DNA from: Adiantum capillus-veneris
Lineage: Eukaryota > Streptophyta > Polypodiopsida > Polypodiales > Pteridaceae
Length of the DNA: 64,000 nt
NCBI GenBank assembly: GCA_014529385.2
Contig: CM043945.1
Location: 140,718,241 to 140,782,240 of the forward strand
Direction: 5' to 3'
The notes under the pieces are model-generated. The model worked only from the letters and a program-made list of their open reading frames with translations. It was not told the DNA's origin and did not search any database. Made by a program: the position numbers and the translations under genes. Positions 49,186-59,605 of this stretch are shown here, piece after piece. Numbering within the stretch: the first letter of the stretch is position 1; each line of letters starts with the position of its first letter.

Positions 49186-49735
49186 GGACCTCTTCTTCCT
49201 TGGAAGGAAGTCAAGCATTCAAGCCATTGATGAGAGGAATTCTCGAGGAAGTGAGTAGTAATGCCTAATTGTACTTAGCCATTAACATAAGCCCAAGCCT
49301 ACACTTTCTCCTAGAGGGAGACTAGCCATTCTTGCAACAAGCTAACCTTGGAAGATCAACTCTAATCAAATAAGGTCTTTCACTTGGTGTATCAATCAAA
49401 GTGAAACTATCCACTCTTCTTCTCTCTCCCATCAATAATGGTGCCGAAGGGTTTCAAGTAAGATGTGTTCTACATTGATGTTTTCTTGATTTCTTGTTGT
49501 TTTCATTTTCATCTCTAATCCAACATATATATATATATATATGTATCTAATCTCATCTCCTTAACCAAGCCTATCTCTCTCATTCTTAGTAATTCATCCT
49601 CTCTAGGTTCTCTTTGCTACAGGTACATCTCTCCCCGCAGTATCCTTATTGCCTATGGGCAAGAATAGGGCTTGGGAGGGAAACTTCTCATCTCTTCACT
49701 TCTCTCATATCTACATTTCTCACATACTATCTTAG

Positions 49736-49954
49736 ATGAATAACCCACATGATGATCATTTCTATCGCTTTCACTATGTACGATCTATTAGAATTAACGT
49801 ATGGATTAGCCGTAAAATACACTTTCAACAACGTATAGTGTTTCTCTTCGGCCCTGAAAGGCTCAATGAAATACTTCTATCACCGGATCCCATCATACTA
49901 CCTCTCATAGACTATAATTTTTCTTTTGATGTAAGCGTAGTTATCTTGCTATGA
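49736..49954 (+). CDS. LTR small ORF A (72 aa), novel family
   Basis: Starts MNNPHDDHFYRFHYVRSIRI and contains KIHFQQRIVFLFGPERLNE, ending SFDVSVVILL. Homologues are at 57790-57987 (other LTR, start damaged), 1125-1322 (minus) and 12090-12351 (in the Tat-like element G1). Against the G1 member most amino acids of the core agree while codons differ (for example CGT/AGA, GGC/GGA), so the protein rather than the DNA appears to have been conserved. The hydrophobic C-terminal third could associate with a membrane. Its TGA overlaps the start of ORF B as ATGA. No known domain recognised. Confidence 0.7.
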   Translation: MNNPHDDHFYRFHYVRSIRINVWISRKIHFQQRIVFLFGPERLNEILLSPDPIILPLIDYNFSFDVSVVILL

Positions 49955-50163
49955 ACCAAGAGGATTTGTACACACAATTAATCCCAATCACTAGACTAAA
50001 TATATATATTATGGTAAGCACAAAACTACAATTCCAAAGAACAATTCGTAGCCTATTTGGTCAGTCAAGATTGAATGCCATTAACTCATCCATTAACCCT
50101 TTCATATTACCCATGATACGATATGACCATTGCCTTGATGTTTTCATCTTCGTATTGTTTTGA
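49951..50163 (+). CDS. LTR small ORF B (70 aa), paralogue of ORF A
   Basis: Starts MNQEDLYTQLIPITRLNIYI. After its own N-terminus it follows the ORF A pattern: KLQFQRTIRSLFGQSRLN aligns with KIHFQQRIVFLFGPERLN, then INPFILPMIRYD, then LDVFIFVLF and stop. It is therefore a diverged tandem duplicate of ORF A. Its ATG is within the ATGA that ends ORF A, which would allow termination-reinitiation. The reading is repeated in the 3' LTR at 57984-58196 and partly at 58306-58455. Confidence 0.7.
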   Translation: MNQEDLYTQLIPITRLNIYIMVSTKLQFQRTIRSLFGQSRLNAINSSINPFILPMIRYDHCLDVFIFVLF

Positions 50164-50372
50164 CATTCTCTTTTGCGTTCTTTCTTTGTGTGTGTGTGAG
50201 TGCAAGAGAGAAAGGGTGAGTCTTCTTTGATTGCACATCTTTCCAAACCCTAGTCTTCATGGCATCTATGGTTTAACTCCTTCATATAGTTTTTGTTGAG
50301 TTCTCTCACAAACTCTTACAGCCATAAGCCTGGTGCTTTCCTGGCAAGACCGCAAATTTCTCGACATATTTT

Positions 50373-50386
50373 TGGTGAACCCGATG
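50373..50386 (+). other. Probable primer binding site of G2
   Basis: TGGTGAACCCGATG begins six bases after the LTR end. The first five bases (TGGTG) also start the G1 primer site. The tRNA is not assigned. Confidence 0.5.
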
Positions 50387-50419
50387 TGAATCTGCTAGGG
50401 TGAGAGTTTGTGGGTAACC

Positions 50420-52795
50420 ATGGGCGATCATGTTGAGCAAAAGGGTATGCATTTTGACCCAGCAACAATGCAAATGTTTCAAGCATTTGCAATGTTCATG
50501 CAACAACAACATGCTACTGAAAGAAGGGAGATTTCAGCAACGAAGGCCATACAAGCGGTCGTCAACAGAATGGATTAGTTCAATGGCAAAGATGTAACCA
50601 AGTACTTACGCGAGTATGTGAAGGAGATGGAGCTGCATCGCGTGTCAGAAGGTGAGATGATTCAAAGCTTTGAGCTAGTTGTTGCTCCAGAAATTAGGGA
50701 GCATGTTAGGGCAATTAAAGATGGGCATGGGAGAAATTGGGAAGAACTCAAAGTAGCTTTAAAGGAGGAATATTTCATGGAGGACTCTGAGAGAGTGACC
50801 AAAAGGACATTCTTAGAATGGGTAGTCAAGCCAAAGCAAGGACTATCAATAACAGAGCTACTTAGGGAATTTGAGCGGCGCTATGCACAACTCACTAGGA
50901 CAGAAAGGGCCACACTAGATGCAGAGAAGACAGATCTTTTCTTACAAGCTGCAGGTAAAGAGTTTTAAGAAAATTTGGAGCTTCTTCTTGAAGATAAAGA
51001 TGCTGAGCAAGGACTAAAGACCGACTGGAATGAGGTTGAAGGTGCTGTCTCACTGCTTGCCAAACGACAAAGAAGAAGGGACAAGATGGTAGTAAACACT
51101 ACAAGTCCTTCCACCTCAACTTCTAACAAAATGGTAAAGCCTACTTTTATCGCTCCTAAGTTTGATGAGTCCATGCTAGATGAGCTTGTGAAGGGAATGC
51201 GTGACTTGAAGGTGAAGTTTGCAAAGCTTGAAGAAAAAGGCCAACCATCAGGGCCACTTCCTAGGCAAAGACAACAGCCCAAAGAAGGGTTTGTTAATAG
51301 ATGTATTTGGTGTGATAGTACAGACCATGTAAGAAGGGATTGTGATGATTTTAGTGATGCTTTTTCAAAAGATGTTGTCTTTTTTAAGGATGGTAAAATC
51401 CACTTAAGAGAGACAGGTCTACCCTTGAGGACTAACTTTGGGAGGGGGGGAATGCAAACCTTAGTTGAAGATATGGCAACCAAGCATGCCACCTCTTCAG
51501 TTGAGGCAGCTACTTATGGAGTAAAAATTGAACATTTTTGTGATGAAGAGGTGAGTGACCATCATGGTCAAATTTGGCCAAATGTCATGCAATTAGCTAC
51601 AAAGGGAAAGCTTACAAAAGAGATTCTACATGAAGCAGGTGATTGCATACGTCTAGAAACAGGATGGAATGATCCAGTGGACTCATTGTCAGTGCATGCC
51701 TACATTACAAAATGCCAACAAAATGAGGCAATTGTAGAAGAGAAGAGCAGACGTGAGAATGCTGATGAAGGACCATCAAAAAGAGCTTCTAGAAGTGGGG
51801 GAAGAAGCGACTCAATGCCTTCTCAAACACCCTCAACACAAGGAGCATCTCCACCTGAAGTACTCATGGAGGAGTCTACAACAGGAAAGAAGAAAGAGCC
51901 AATGAAAGGTAAGACAAAAGGCCCAACTTATAAACTACAATATGATATTGAGGTTGCTATAGATTTAAAGAAAGTCTTGGAGGAAAGGATCTTGAATAGC
52001 AAGATTGAGTTTACTCTGGGAGAAGTTCTTGGCATTGCAAAGCGTGAATTCCATGAGGAGATCATTGACATCAGCAAGAGAAAGAGGCAAACCCTTGCTG
52101 AAGTTTCTCGTCCACAGGTTGAAGGGGAAACCTCAAAGACACAAGGGTTGCAGCTGCAAAATAAGGAGAATGATGGAGCTGTGGTAGGATGCTACCAATC
52201 TAGTGGGAGAGTGAAGCAAGTGCATTTCTCAAATCATGATGAAGAAGTTGAAGATATTCCTAGGAGTTACTATTCACGAAGTCATTGGGCAAGGGCTACT
52301 ACAGAAACTTTGGTCAAGGTAGGTGATCTTGAAGAGCCATTTGTTGCCTTGATTGACCATGGTTCAGAAATAAACATAATGTCAAAGAGTCTCTACAACA
52401 AGTGCAAATGGCCAATGGACACAGATCATGGTTGGATGGTAAAAGTGGCAAACAATTCATCCGGTGAATTGTATGCAGCATGTCCAGGTGTGAAGGTGAC
52501 AATAGGTGATGTAAAGATTGACCAAAACTTCTTTGTACAGGATACATCTTCATATCATCTCATCCTTGGACAACCCTACATTGTGGGAGTTCGAATGGAA
52601 ACAAAGGTAATGGACGATGGTTTAGCATATGCTAGGATACATAGCAAAGATGGTAAACGTGCTGTCCAATTCCTCACAGTTTGTGTAAACCATGAAAGAA
52701 ATCGTGACAACCTCAGAGAACATCCTCTACCAAAGGTGAGCAAAGAGTTTCATGATCATAGAGAAATGATGGGTTTTGGCCAAGTACCATTGTAA
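50420..52795 (+). pseudogene. gag-pol: G2 gag and protease, one frame with in-frame stops
   Basis: The ATG at 50420 (MGDHVEQKGMHF) opens a gypsy gag whose frame runs to 52795, interrupted only by TAG at 50576-50578 and TAA at 50966-50968. Gag core motifs are DVTKYLREYVKEMELH and FELVVAPEIREHVRA. The zinc knuckle CIWCDSTDHVRRDC (CX2CX4HX4C) is at about 51302-51343. A long Lys/Glu-rich linker follows. The protease at about 52316-52600 reads ALIDHGSEINIMS, with D-H-G (52355-52363) where most retroelements have D-S-G or D-T-G. Near 52775 the true frame shifts by one base. Confidence 0.88.
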
Positions 52796-53496
52796 AGCGG
52801 GATTGCAGTGGTACAGAAAGAAAAAGGGTCTCGCCTGATCCAAAAATAGGTGAAGCATTTTCAACGAGCTCCTTGGTAACAAAGAATGGATCAGTATGTT
52901 TTACAAAACTTGAAGATTTGAAGAGATGTGAGAAGCAATATGTGCATAATGTAAAAATAGGCATGAAAAAGAGTGGGTTGCTAGAGCCTACTGAAAATGT
53001 TTTGGGTTTGTGTGAACAAGTTTCTTTTGTAGATACTATGGGTGAGCTTGATGCTATAATGAGGTCTAGTTTGCATCTTGAAAATGAAGTTGTGGAAGTT
53101 TGCTCTATGGAAATGTATCAAGTAATAGAAGCCTTTAAAGAAAGCCAAACAGTAGGCCCAGAAGTCCATGTTGAAACTAAATATAAGAGTGTAGCAAAGA
53201 AGGTGAAACCAGTAGCTTCACCCTTACCACCCAACAACAGGGAAAAGATTGAACAGGCTTCTTTACAACCAAGTTTGCGGAATCCTAAAAAGATCGGGCA
53301 TACCTTCACAAAGGAGTCTTTTCAAGAGTTGCAGATTGGTTGCGAGGAGTTTCTAACACAGGAGGAGACAAAGTGCTTCAAAGAAATGCTTTCAAAGCAT
53401 GGTAAGGCTTTTGCATTTGAGCCACATGAGATAGGATGTGTTGATCCTTATATTGTAGCTCCTATGGTAATTTTCACAATACCTCATGTGCCTTAG
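52796..53496 (+). pseudogene. pol: G2 pol: linker and N-terminal RT
   Basis: Continues from the frameshift near 52775 (GTERKRVSPDPKIGEAF) through SVCFTKLEDLKRCEKQY, a linker rich in Lys and Glu, and FEPHEIGCVDPYIVAPMVIF. The frame stops at a TAG at 53494-53496, directly before LRPIPVPKAHLPKL, which opens RT in the same frame. A tryptophan or glutamine codon is the likely ancestor of this stop. Confidence 0.8.
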
Positions 53497-56136
53497 AATC
53501 TGCGGCCTATTCCGGTTCCAAAGGCTCATTTGCCAAAGTTAGTAGAGCTACTGAATGAGAAAATCAAAATGGGAATCTTGGAGCCTTCTTGTGCTCCATA
53601 CTCAAACAGGTGGTTCACAGTTCCAAAGAAGAATGGTTCTCTACGCTTCATCCAAGATATGCAACCAGTGAACAAGGTGACAATTAGAAATGTAGGTACA
53701 GGTCCAATTGTGGATGAATTTGCAGAGGCATTTGCAGGGAGAGAAATCTACTCAATGGGGGATCTCTACTCAGGGTATGATCAATTTCAGCTTGCAATCG
53801 AAAGCAGAGACTTGACAACCATGAGGACACCTTTGGGTTTGGTAAGGATGTGTACCTTGCCACAGGGAGCAACCAACTCGGTTGCACATATGATGAATGG
53901 GATGAATAAGGTCTTACGTGACTTTATTCCTCACATCACAATGCCTTTCATTAATGATTTGCCTATCAAAGGATGTGAAGAAAGTGACAAAGTTGAAGCT
54001 TTGGATCTCAAGGGATGTCGCAGGTTTGTGGTAAATCACATAAATGATTGTGATAAAATTTTGTCTAGGTTGGAAGAAGTGAATCTTACATTGTCAGGGA
54101 AAAAGTCTATGTTTGGTGTCAATGAAGTGCTCATTGTGGGGCACATGTGCGGGCCATATGGTAGGAAACCTTGTCCATCAAAGGTAGATGCCATCCAAAG
54201 AATGAAAGAAACATGCACTAGCATCACTGAGATTAGAAGGTTTCTGGGAGCATGTGTCTTCTATGTTATTTGGATTCCACATTATGCACATGTAGCTGAT
54301 CCTCTTTATCAGCTGCTTAGAAAGAATCAAAAGTTTAAATGGACAGAAGCACATGTAAAATCCATGAAAAAGCTAAAGGAGTTACTCCAGTCAGCAACGA
54401 CTTTGAGAAAGGTAGACTATGAGTGTCAAAGGCCAGTGATTGTGACAGTAGATACCACTCCTATAGGGATTGGATGGGCAATAGGGCAAGATGACAAAGA
54501 AGGACACAGGTATGTGGTAAGATTTGGAGCAAAGGTACTAAGTGCTCGCCAAAGAAACTATCCACAGATAAAGAGAGAGTTATGGGGTATGGTTACAGCC
54601 TTGAAAAGTGGAAAAGAGTACCTAATTGGTGCATGTGTGGTTGTAGAAACAGATTGTCTACCACTTCTTGGGATGATTACAAACTGCTCAACACCAGACA
54701 TTGCTATGTTGTGGTGGATTGCCTACATTAAGTCCTTAAATCCCGAGTTTAAGCACATTGTAGGTAAAGTCAATACAGTGGCAGATATGCTATCAAGGGC
54801 AAGGTATGAAGATGAGTCACATATGATTGATGAGGGAGATGATGTGGGCACAAAGTTCTATTCCATCTCTCATGTCAAAGGTAACAATGTCAACATGACT
54901 AATCCACTTGAATTGTTCTTGAAAGATCTTTATGAAGGTGATTGGCTTCTTATTGGAAGCTACTTGAGTACTCTAACAAAACAGGATGATTGGTCTGAAC
55001 ATGAATTCAAGAGGATACGCAGGAAAGCATATGGTTACTTTTTGAGGGATGGTTACTTGTGGAAGCATCCTAAACAAAAGGGTGCTACACCACAAAGGGT
55101 TATCTGTAAAAAAGAGACTCAAGTAAAGCTCATGCAAGAGTTTCATGAGAGTCTATGGGCTGCACACAGGGGTGTGTGGGCAACCTTCTCCAAGTTGAAA
55201 GAAAAATACTGGTGGAAGGGTATGTATAAAGATGTATCTCAGTTTGTAGATTCATGTGTAACTTGTCAAATGTATTCAAATGTTCGACATCGTGATGGAT
55301 TGCACCCTACATATCCACTAGCCATGCACTATAAATGGGTTGTGGATCTAGTCACGATGCCTTTAGGACTCTGGCAGATGAGGTACTTGGTTCTTGCACG
55401 AGAGGACCTAACTAATCAGGTTGAAGGAAGAGCATTAAGAGCTAAAACCACAGAAGCTGTGTGCAAATTCCTTCTTGATGAGGTGATTTGCCGTTATGGT
55501 TGTGTGGGAAAGATCACTGCAGACAGAGGTGAACCGGATGCCGAAGAAGCAAGGGAGTTCTTTTCTAGATTAGGAATCAACCTTTCTCTTACTACAGCTT
55601 ACAACCCTGAAGGCAATGGAAAGAGTGAAAGAGGGCACCCTCCTATCATCAAAGCTTTGGCCAAGGGTTGCGAAGGAAGAGTTGGTGAGTGGCCAAAACT
55701 GTTACCATACGCTTTATGGGCTGATCGTACAACACATAGCTCAGTAACTGGCTACATGCCTGCGGAGCTAATGCATGGTCAAAAGACAGTGATGCCGATT
55801 GAGGATACAATTCCCACATGGAATGTACTACCTTGGCAAGAGGAGCTTAGTAGGGAAGATCTCCTTGCATTGCGCATAAGGCAACTAGAGAGAAGACCTG
55901 GAGACATTGAGGCTGCAAAAGAACGACTCAAAAATGCAAGATTGAAAAACAAGGACTACTTTGATAAGCGACATCGGCTCAGGAGCAAAGCAATTGACAA
56001 AGGTGACTGGGTTTTAGTGTATGATAGTAGCCTTGATAACCAACACACAGTCATGCGTAAGTTTTCAAAAAGATGGTTTGGACCATATGTTGTAAAACAT
56101 GTGCATGAAATTCTACTTACAGCTTGTCTGAACTAG
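53497..56136 (+). pseudogene. pol: G2 pol: RT, RNase H, integrase (868-aa open part)
   Basis: RT has FTVPKKNGSLRFIQDMQPVN and DLYSGYDQFQL. Its catalytic motif reads FIND (codon 53953-53955 AAT) instead of FIDD, one base away from aspartate. RNase H has VIVTVDTTPIGIGWAIGQ, QIKRELWGM and VETDCLPLL. Integrase shows the H...H...CVTCQ zinc site and WVVDLVTMPLG, ITADRGEPDAEEA and YNPEGNGKSERGH as D, D and E, followed by the GPY module RWFGPYVVKHV. A one-base loss at about 56110 ends the frame at 56136. The real end continues in the frame of 56124. Confidence 0.93.
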
Positions 56137-56369
56137 ATGGCACAGAAGTAAAGATTCCCATTGCAGGAAAAAGGATCAAAATGTTTAAGAGAAGAGGAGA
56201 CAATGATCCAGAAAATGCTGATGAGGAAGAAGAGCAAAACACAGGTGAAGATCAAATTGAAAATGAAGCTCTGGAATCATCCAGTGAAGATGAAAGCAAG
56301 GAAGATGTACAAGAGGTCCGATCTTACAAAGAAATAATTTGGCACATACCGGAGGATGTGCAGGTTTAG
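56124..56369 (+). pseudogene. pol: G2 pol C-terminus
   Basis: After the slip near 56110 the frame gives SELDGTEVKIPIAGKRIK and a highly acidic tail (DEEEEQNTGED, SSSEDESKED), ending at 56369 just before the polypurine tract. It is the last part of the integrase C-terminal extension. No chromodomain. Confidence 0.8.
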
Positions 56370-57983
56370 AGGGGGTGGATGTCGTGCTGTGACATGTACA
56401 TAGTGGGAACACATGCTACAAGAGATATCTTGTAACTTTTTAGATACATAATTATATTTCCTATAATGTACATATGCATATGTAAGTATAAAAATAAGCT
56501 TTCTATCTCATCTTATTATTTATCTCAAGGGTAATGTATTCTTACTTTACCATCAAAAAATACTATGGGAAAAGTGTCAATAGCTCCGCCTCTTTAACTT
56601 GGGGCAAAAAGCATTGATTCTTTATTTCTACTATTTCATTATCATCTTACACCCTAGCTAGATCCTATATCTAGGGTAAACTCCAATATATATATATTCT
56701 ATGTATTTTTTTATACTTTTCTTATATTTCTTTTTAAATAGCTACTAGGAGAGAATCAAATCCTAGTGGGACACTAGGTGGCATGATCTCAAAGATACAC
56801 TTATTTTAATGCATTATTGCAAGCATGGTTACAAAACTTTGTCAAGGAGAAATGTCATGCTTTCATATGGCATGAGGTGTCCTTGGGAATTAAATGAAAG
56901 TCAAGGCTAAGGAGACCACATGAAGACTTTTGCTGCCATAAATGGACCCTATTTTGATGAATTTTTTTACACAAGGTTCCAATCCGAATTGGAGAATGAT
57001 TTTTAAATGAAAATCGTAGCTAATGATCTGAAGTTTCTGCCCATATTTTTATTTTTTTATTTGGAGCTATGGTTGAGGAGATATGATCAAAATACTGGAC
57101 CCCAGTCTGCCCACATCATGCAGGGACAGCTCATTTCTAACTTTTCCAATTCCTGTTCACACTGGCTCCTCTCTTCTTGTGTAAACCCTTGTGGGTTCCC
57201 TTCACCTATAAAAGGGGACCTCTTCTTCCTTGGAAGGAAGTCAAGCATTCAAGCCATTGATGAGAGGAATTCTCGAGGGAGTGAGTAGTAATGCCTAATT
57301 GTACTTAGCCATTAACATAAGCCCAAGCCTACACTTTCTCCTAGAGGGAGACTAGCCATTCTTGCAACAAGCTAACCTTGGAAGATCAACTCTAATCAAA
57401 TAAGGTCTTGCACTTGGTGTATCAATCAAAGTGGAACTATCCACTCTTCTTCTCTCTCCCATCAATAATGGTGCCGAAGGGTTTCAAGTAAGATGTGTTC
57501 TACATTGATGTTTTCTTGATTTCTTGTTGTTTTCATTTTCATCTCTAATCCAACATATATATATATATATATATGTATCTAATCTCATCTCCTTAACCAA
57601 GCCTATCTCTCTCATTCTTAGTAATTCATCCTCTCTAGGTTCTCTTTGCTACAGGTACATCTCTCCCCGCGGTATCCTTATTGCCTACGGGCAAGAATAG
57701 GGCTTGGGAGGGAAACTTCTCATCTCTTCACTTCTCTCATATCTACATTTCTCACATACTATCCTAGATGAATAACCCACATGATGATCATTTCTATCGC
57801 TTTCACTCTGTACGATCTATTAGAAATTAATGTATGGATTAGCCGTAAAATACACTTTCAACAACGTATAGTGTTTCTCTTCGGCCCTGAAAGGCTCAAT
57901 GAAATACTTCTATCACCGGATCCCATCATACTACCTCTCATAGACTATAATTTTTCTTTTGATGTAAGCGTAGTTATCTTGCT

Positions 57984-58196
57984 ATGAACCAAGGGGATTT
58001 GTACACACAATTAATCCCAATCACTAGACAAAATATATATATTATGGTAAGCACAAAACTACAATTCCAAAGAACAATTCGTAGCCTATTTGGTCAGTCA
58101 AGATTGAATTCCATTAACTTATCCATTAACCCTTTCATATTACCCATGATACGATATGACCATAGCCTTGATGTTTTCATCTTCGTATTGTTTTGA
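57984..58196 (+). CDS. LTR small ORF B, 3' LTR copy (70 aa)
   Basis: Nearly identical to 49951-50163, with a handful of residue changes (for example NQGD for NQED). Upstream, ORF A is intact from its core onward, but its start is disturbed by one extra base near 57823, so the first ATG in frame is at 57781 with a different N-terminus. Confidence 0.65.
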   Translation: MNQGDLYTQLIPITRQNIYIMVSTKLQFQRTIRSLFGQSRLNSINLSINPFILPMIRYDHSLDVFIFVLF

Positions 58197-58566
58197 CATT
58201 CTCTTTTGTGTTCTTTCTTTGTGTGTGTGTGAGTGCAAGAGAGAAAGGGTGAGTCTTCTTTGATTGCACTTCTTTCCAAACCCTAGTCTTCATGGCATCT
58301 ATGGTTTAAGCACAAAACTACAATTCCAAAGAACAATTCGTAGCCTATTTGGTCAGTCAAGATTGAATGCCATTAACTCATCCATTAACCCTTTCATACT
58401 ACCCATGATACAATATGACCATAGCCTTGATGTTTTCATCTTCGTATTGTTTTGACATTCTCTTTTGCGTTCTTTCTTTGTGTGTGTGTGAGTGCAAGAG
58501 AGAAAGGGTGAGTCTTCTTTGATTGCACTTCTTTCCAAACCCTAGTCTTCATGGCATCTATGGTTT
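58048..58566 (+). repeat. 259-bp tandem duplication inside the G2 3' LTR
   Basis: Two copies start with TAAGCACAAAACTACAATTCC, counted here only to 20 bases (TAAGCACAAAACTACAATTC). The second creates an additional small ORF B core at 58306-58455 ending LDVFIFVLF. The 5' LTR has a single copy, so the event postdates insertion or happened during replication. Confidence 0.93.
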
Positions 58567-58658
58567 AACTCCTTAATATAGTTTTTGTTGAGTTCTCTCA
58601 CAAACTCTCACACCCATGAGCCCGGTGCTTTCCTGGCAAGACCGCAAATTTCTCGACA

Positions 58659-59267
58659 CCGTGAGGAAAACACACCTCAGTACTGTCAGTTATCCAAGGG
58701 GATAGGCAGATTACAAAGAGTAATCTTGTGGTAAAGGATAAGCAAAGTACATACGTTATCACCAAGCACCAAGCGATCCAATTAGTAAGCATTTATTGAT
58801 CTTCTTGGAGTTTACTTACTATGAGTTAATGCATGTTGCGACTCGGTAGTCTCTTCATGTATAAGTCAGGTTCTCAACCTTGACACTCGTTCAGGTGGGG
58901 TTGTTTACTGATGCAATTTGAGAACAAGTCAAGGACTTACACTTGGTTGATAATATAGGTCAGCAAGTTACTTCATAGAAAGTGAAAAGTGGTACTCTTT
59001 CAGGTATATCTTTGTCGTGATAACTTGTTTAGTATGCTCATGTGCGTTCTAAATGGAGTCTACACACTAGATGGTTACAAATGGACAACAATGTGGAAAA
59101 TCAAGATGTTACTCTTGGTTTCATTGAACCTCCTGCAGAACCGTGTTCTGGTCAACCAAACATCTGGATCCATGAAGGATGCCACTTGAGAGAACATTAG
59201 TGTTCTTACGAAGAAACTTTCCACTTTTTTTTTCGAGGACAAAAAATCTTCCTTAAGGGGGAAGTAA
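58659..59267 (+). other. C3 interior, 3' remainder
   Basis: No recognised domain. Near the end CTTCCTTAAGGGGGAAGTAA forms the polypurine tract before the 3' LTR. Confidence 0.5.
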
Positions 59268-59444
59268 TGTCAGGACAAGGGTCCTACGGGGCAAGGCCCA
59301 ACCTAGGGGGTCAGGGACCTAGGCCAAGGGCCTCGACTGGACCAGTGTGGACTGGGGATCCGCATAGGGCAAGAGGTAGGAGCTAGGCCTATATAAAGGG
59401 TGGTAGGGAGGAGGATCCTACGTCTTAGTCCCATCGGTCTTACA
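59268..59444 (+). repeat. 3' LTR of C3 (177 bp)
   Basis: Same ends as the 5' LTR with about a dozen differences, TATATAAAGG at 59390, followed by the duplicated target AGTTT. Confidence 0.93.
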
Positions 59445-59605
59445 AGTTTGTATGTAGAGAGGAAGAGGGAGAGAGGAGTACGTTCACCTTAGATTGCAAT
59501 TTCTTAGAGTCGATGTACTCCCACTTTGAGAAAAGAATGTAGCTTGGAGCCTTACATCATTTTAAGGATAAATGATACAAAAGAGGATGCCTTGCATACA
59601 CAATT

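Larger units (their letters stand above)
48351..50366 (+). repeat. 5' LTR of G2 (2016 bp)
   Basis: TATAAAAGG at 49177-49185 marks the promoter, and an (AT)n tract lies near 49526-49541. Two overlapping small ORFs lie about 560-990 bp after the TATA box, so they would be in the 5' leader of the transcript. Confidence 0.93.
48351..58658 (+). mobile_element. Ty3/gypsy retrotransposon G2 (10.3 kb) with 2-kb LTRs, nested in C3
   Basis: LTRs at 48351-50366 and 56380-58658 start TGTCGTGCTGTGACATG and end TTTCTCGACA. A probable primer site TGGTGAACCCGATG lies at 50373-50386, and a polypurine tract AGAGGGGGTGGA at 56368-56379. Order is gag, protease, RT, RNase H, integrase. There is no second RNase H and no chromodomain. 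Flanking 5-mers (ATTGT left, CCGTG right) do not match, so no target duplication is seen. The LTRs are near-identical apart from one 259-bp duplication in the 3' LTR, indicating a young insertion, yet the coding region has several breaks. Confidence 0.93.
56380..58658 (+). repeat. 3' LTR of G2 (2279 bp) with internal duplication
   Basis: Matches 48351-50366 except for scattered changes and an extra 259-bp tandem copy (58048-58306 and 58307-58566). The junction occurs at a short shared ATGGT...TAAGC sequence. Confidence 0.93.
43530..59444 (+). mobile_element. LTR retroelement C3 with unrecognised interior, interrupted by gypsy element G2
   Basis: LTRs of 177 bp at 43530-43706 and 59268-59444 both start TGTCAGGACAAGGG and end GGTCTTACA. 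The target duplication AGTTT lies at 43525-43529 and 59445-59449. The primer site TGGTTTCAGAGCC (43708-43720) is one mismatch from the initiator tRNA-Met type. A polypurine tract AAGGGGGAAG lies just before the 3' LTR. Removing G2 leaves about 5.2 kb of interior with no recognisable gag, protease, RT or integrase. This suggests a non-autonomous element or one carrying captured DNA. Confidence 0.9.
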
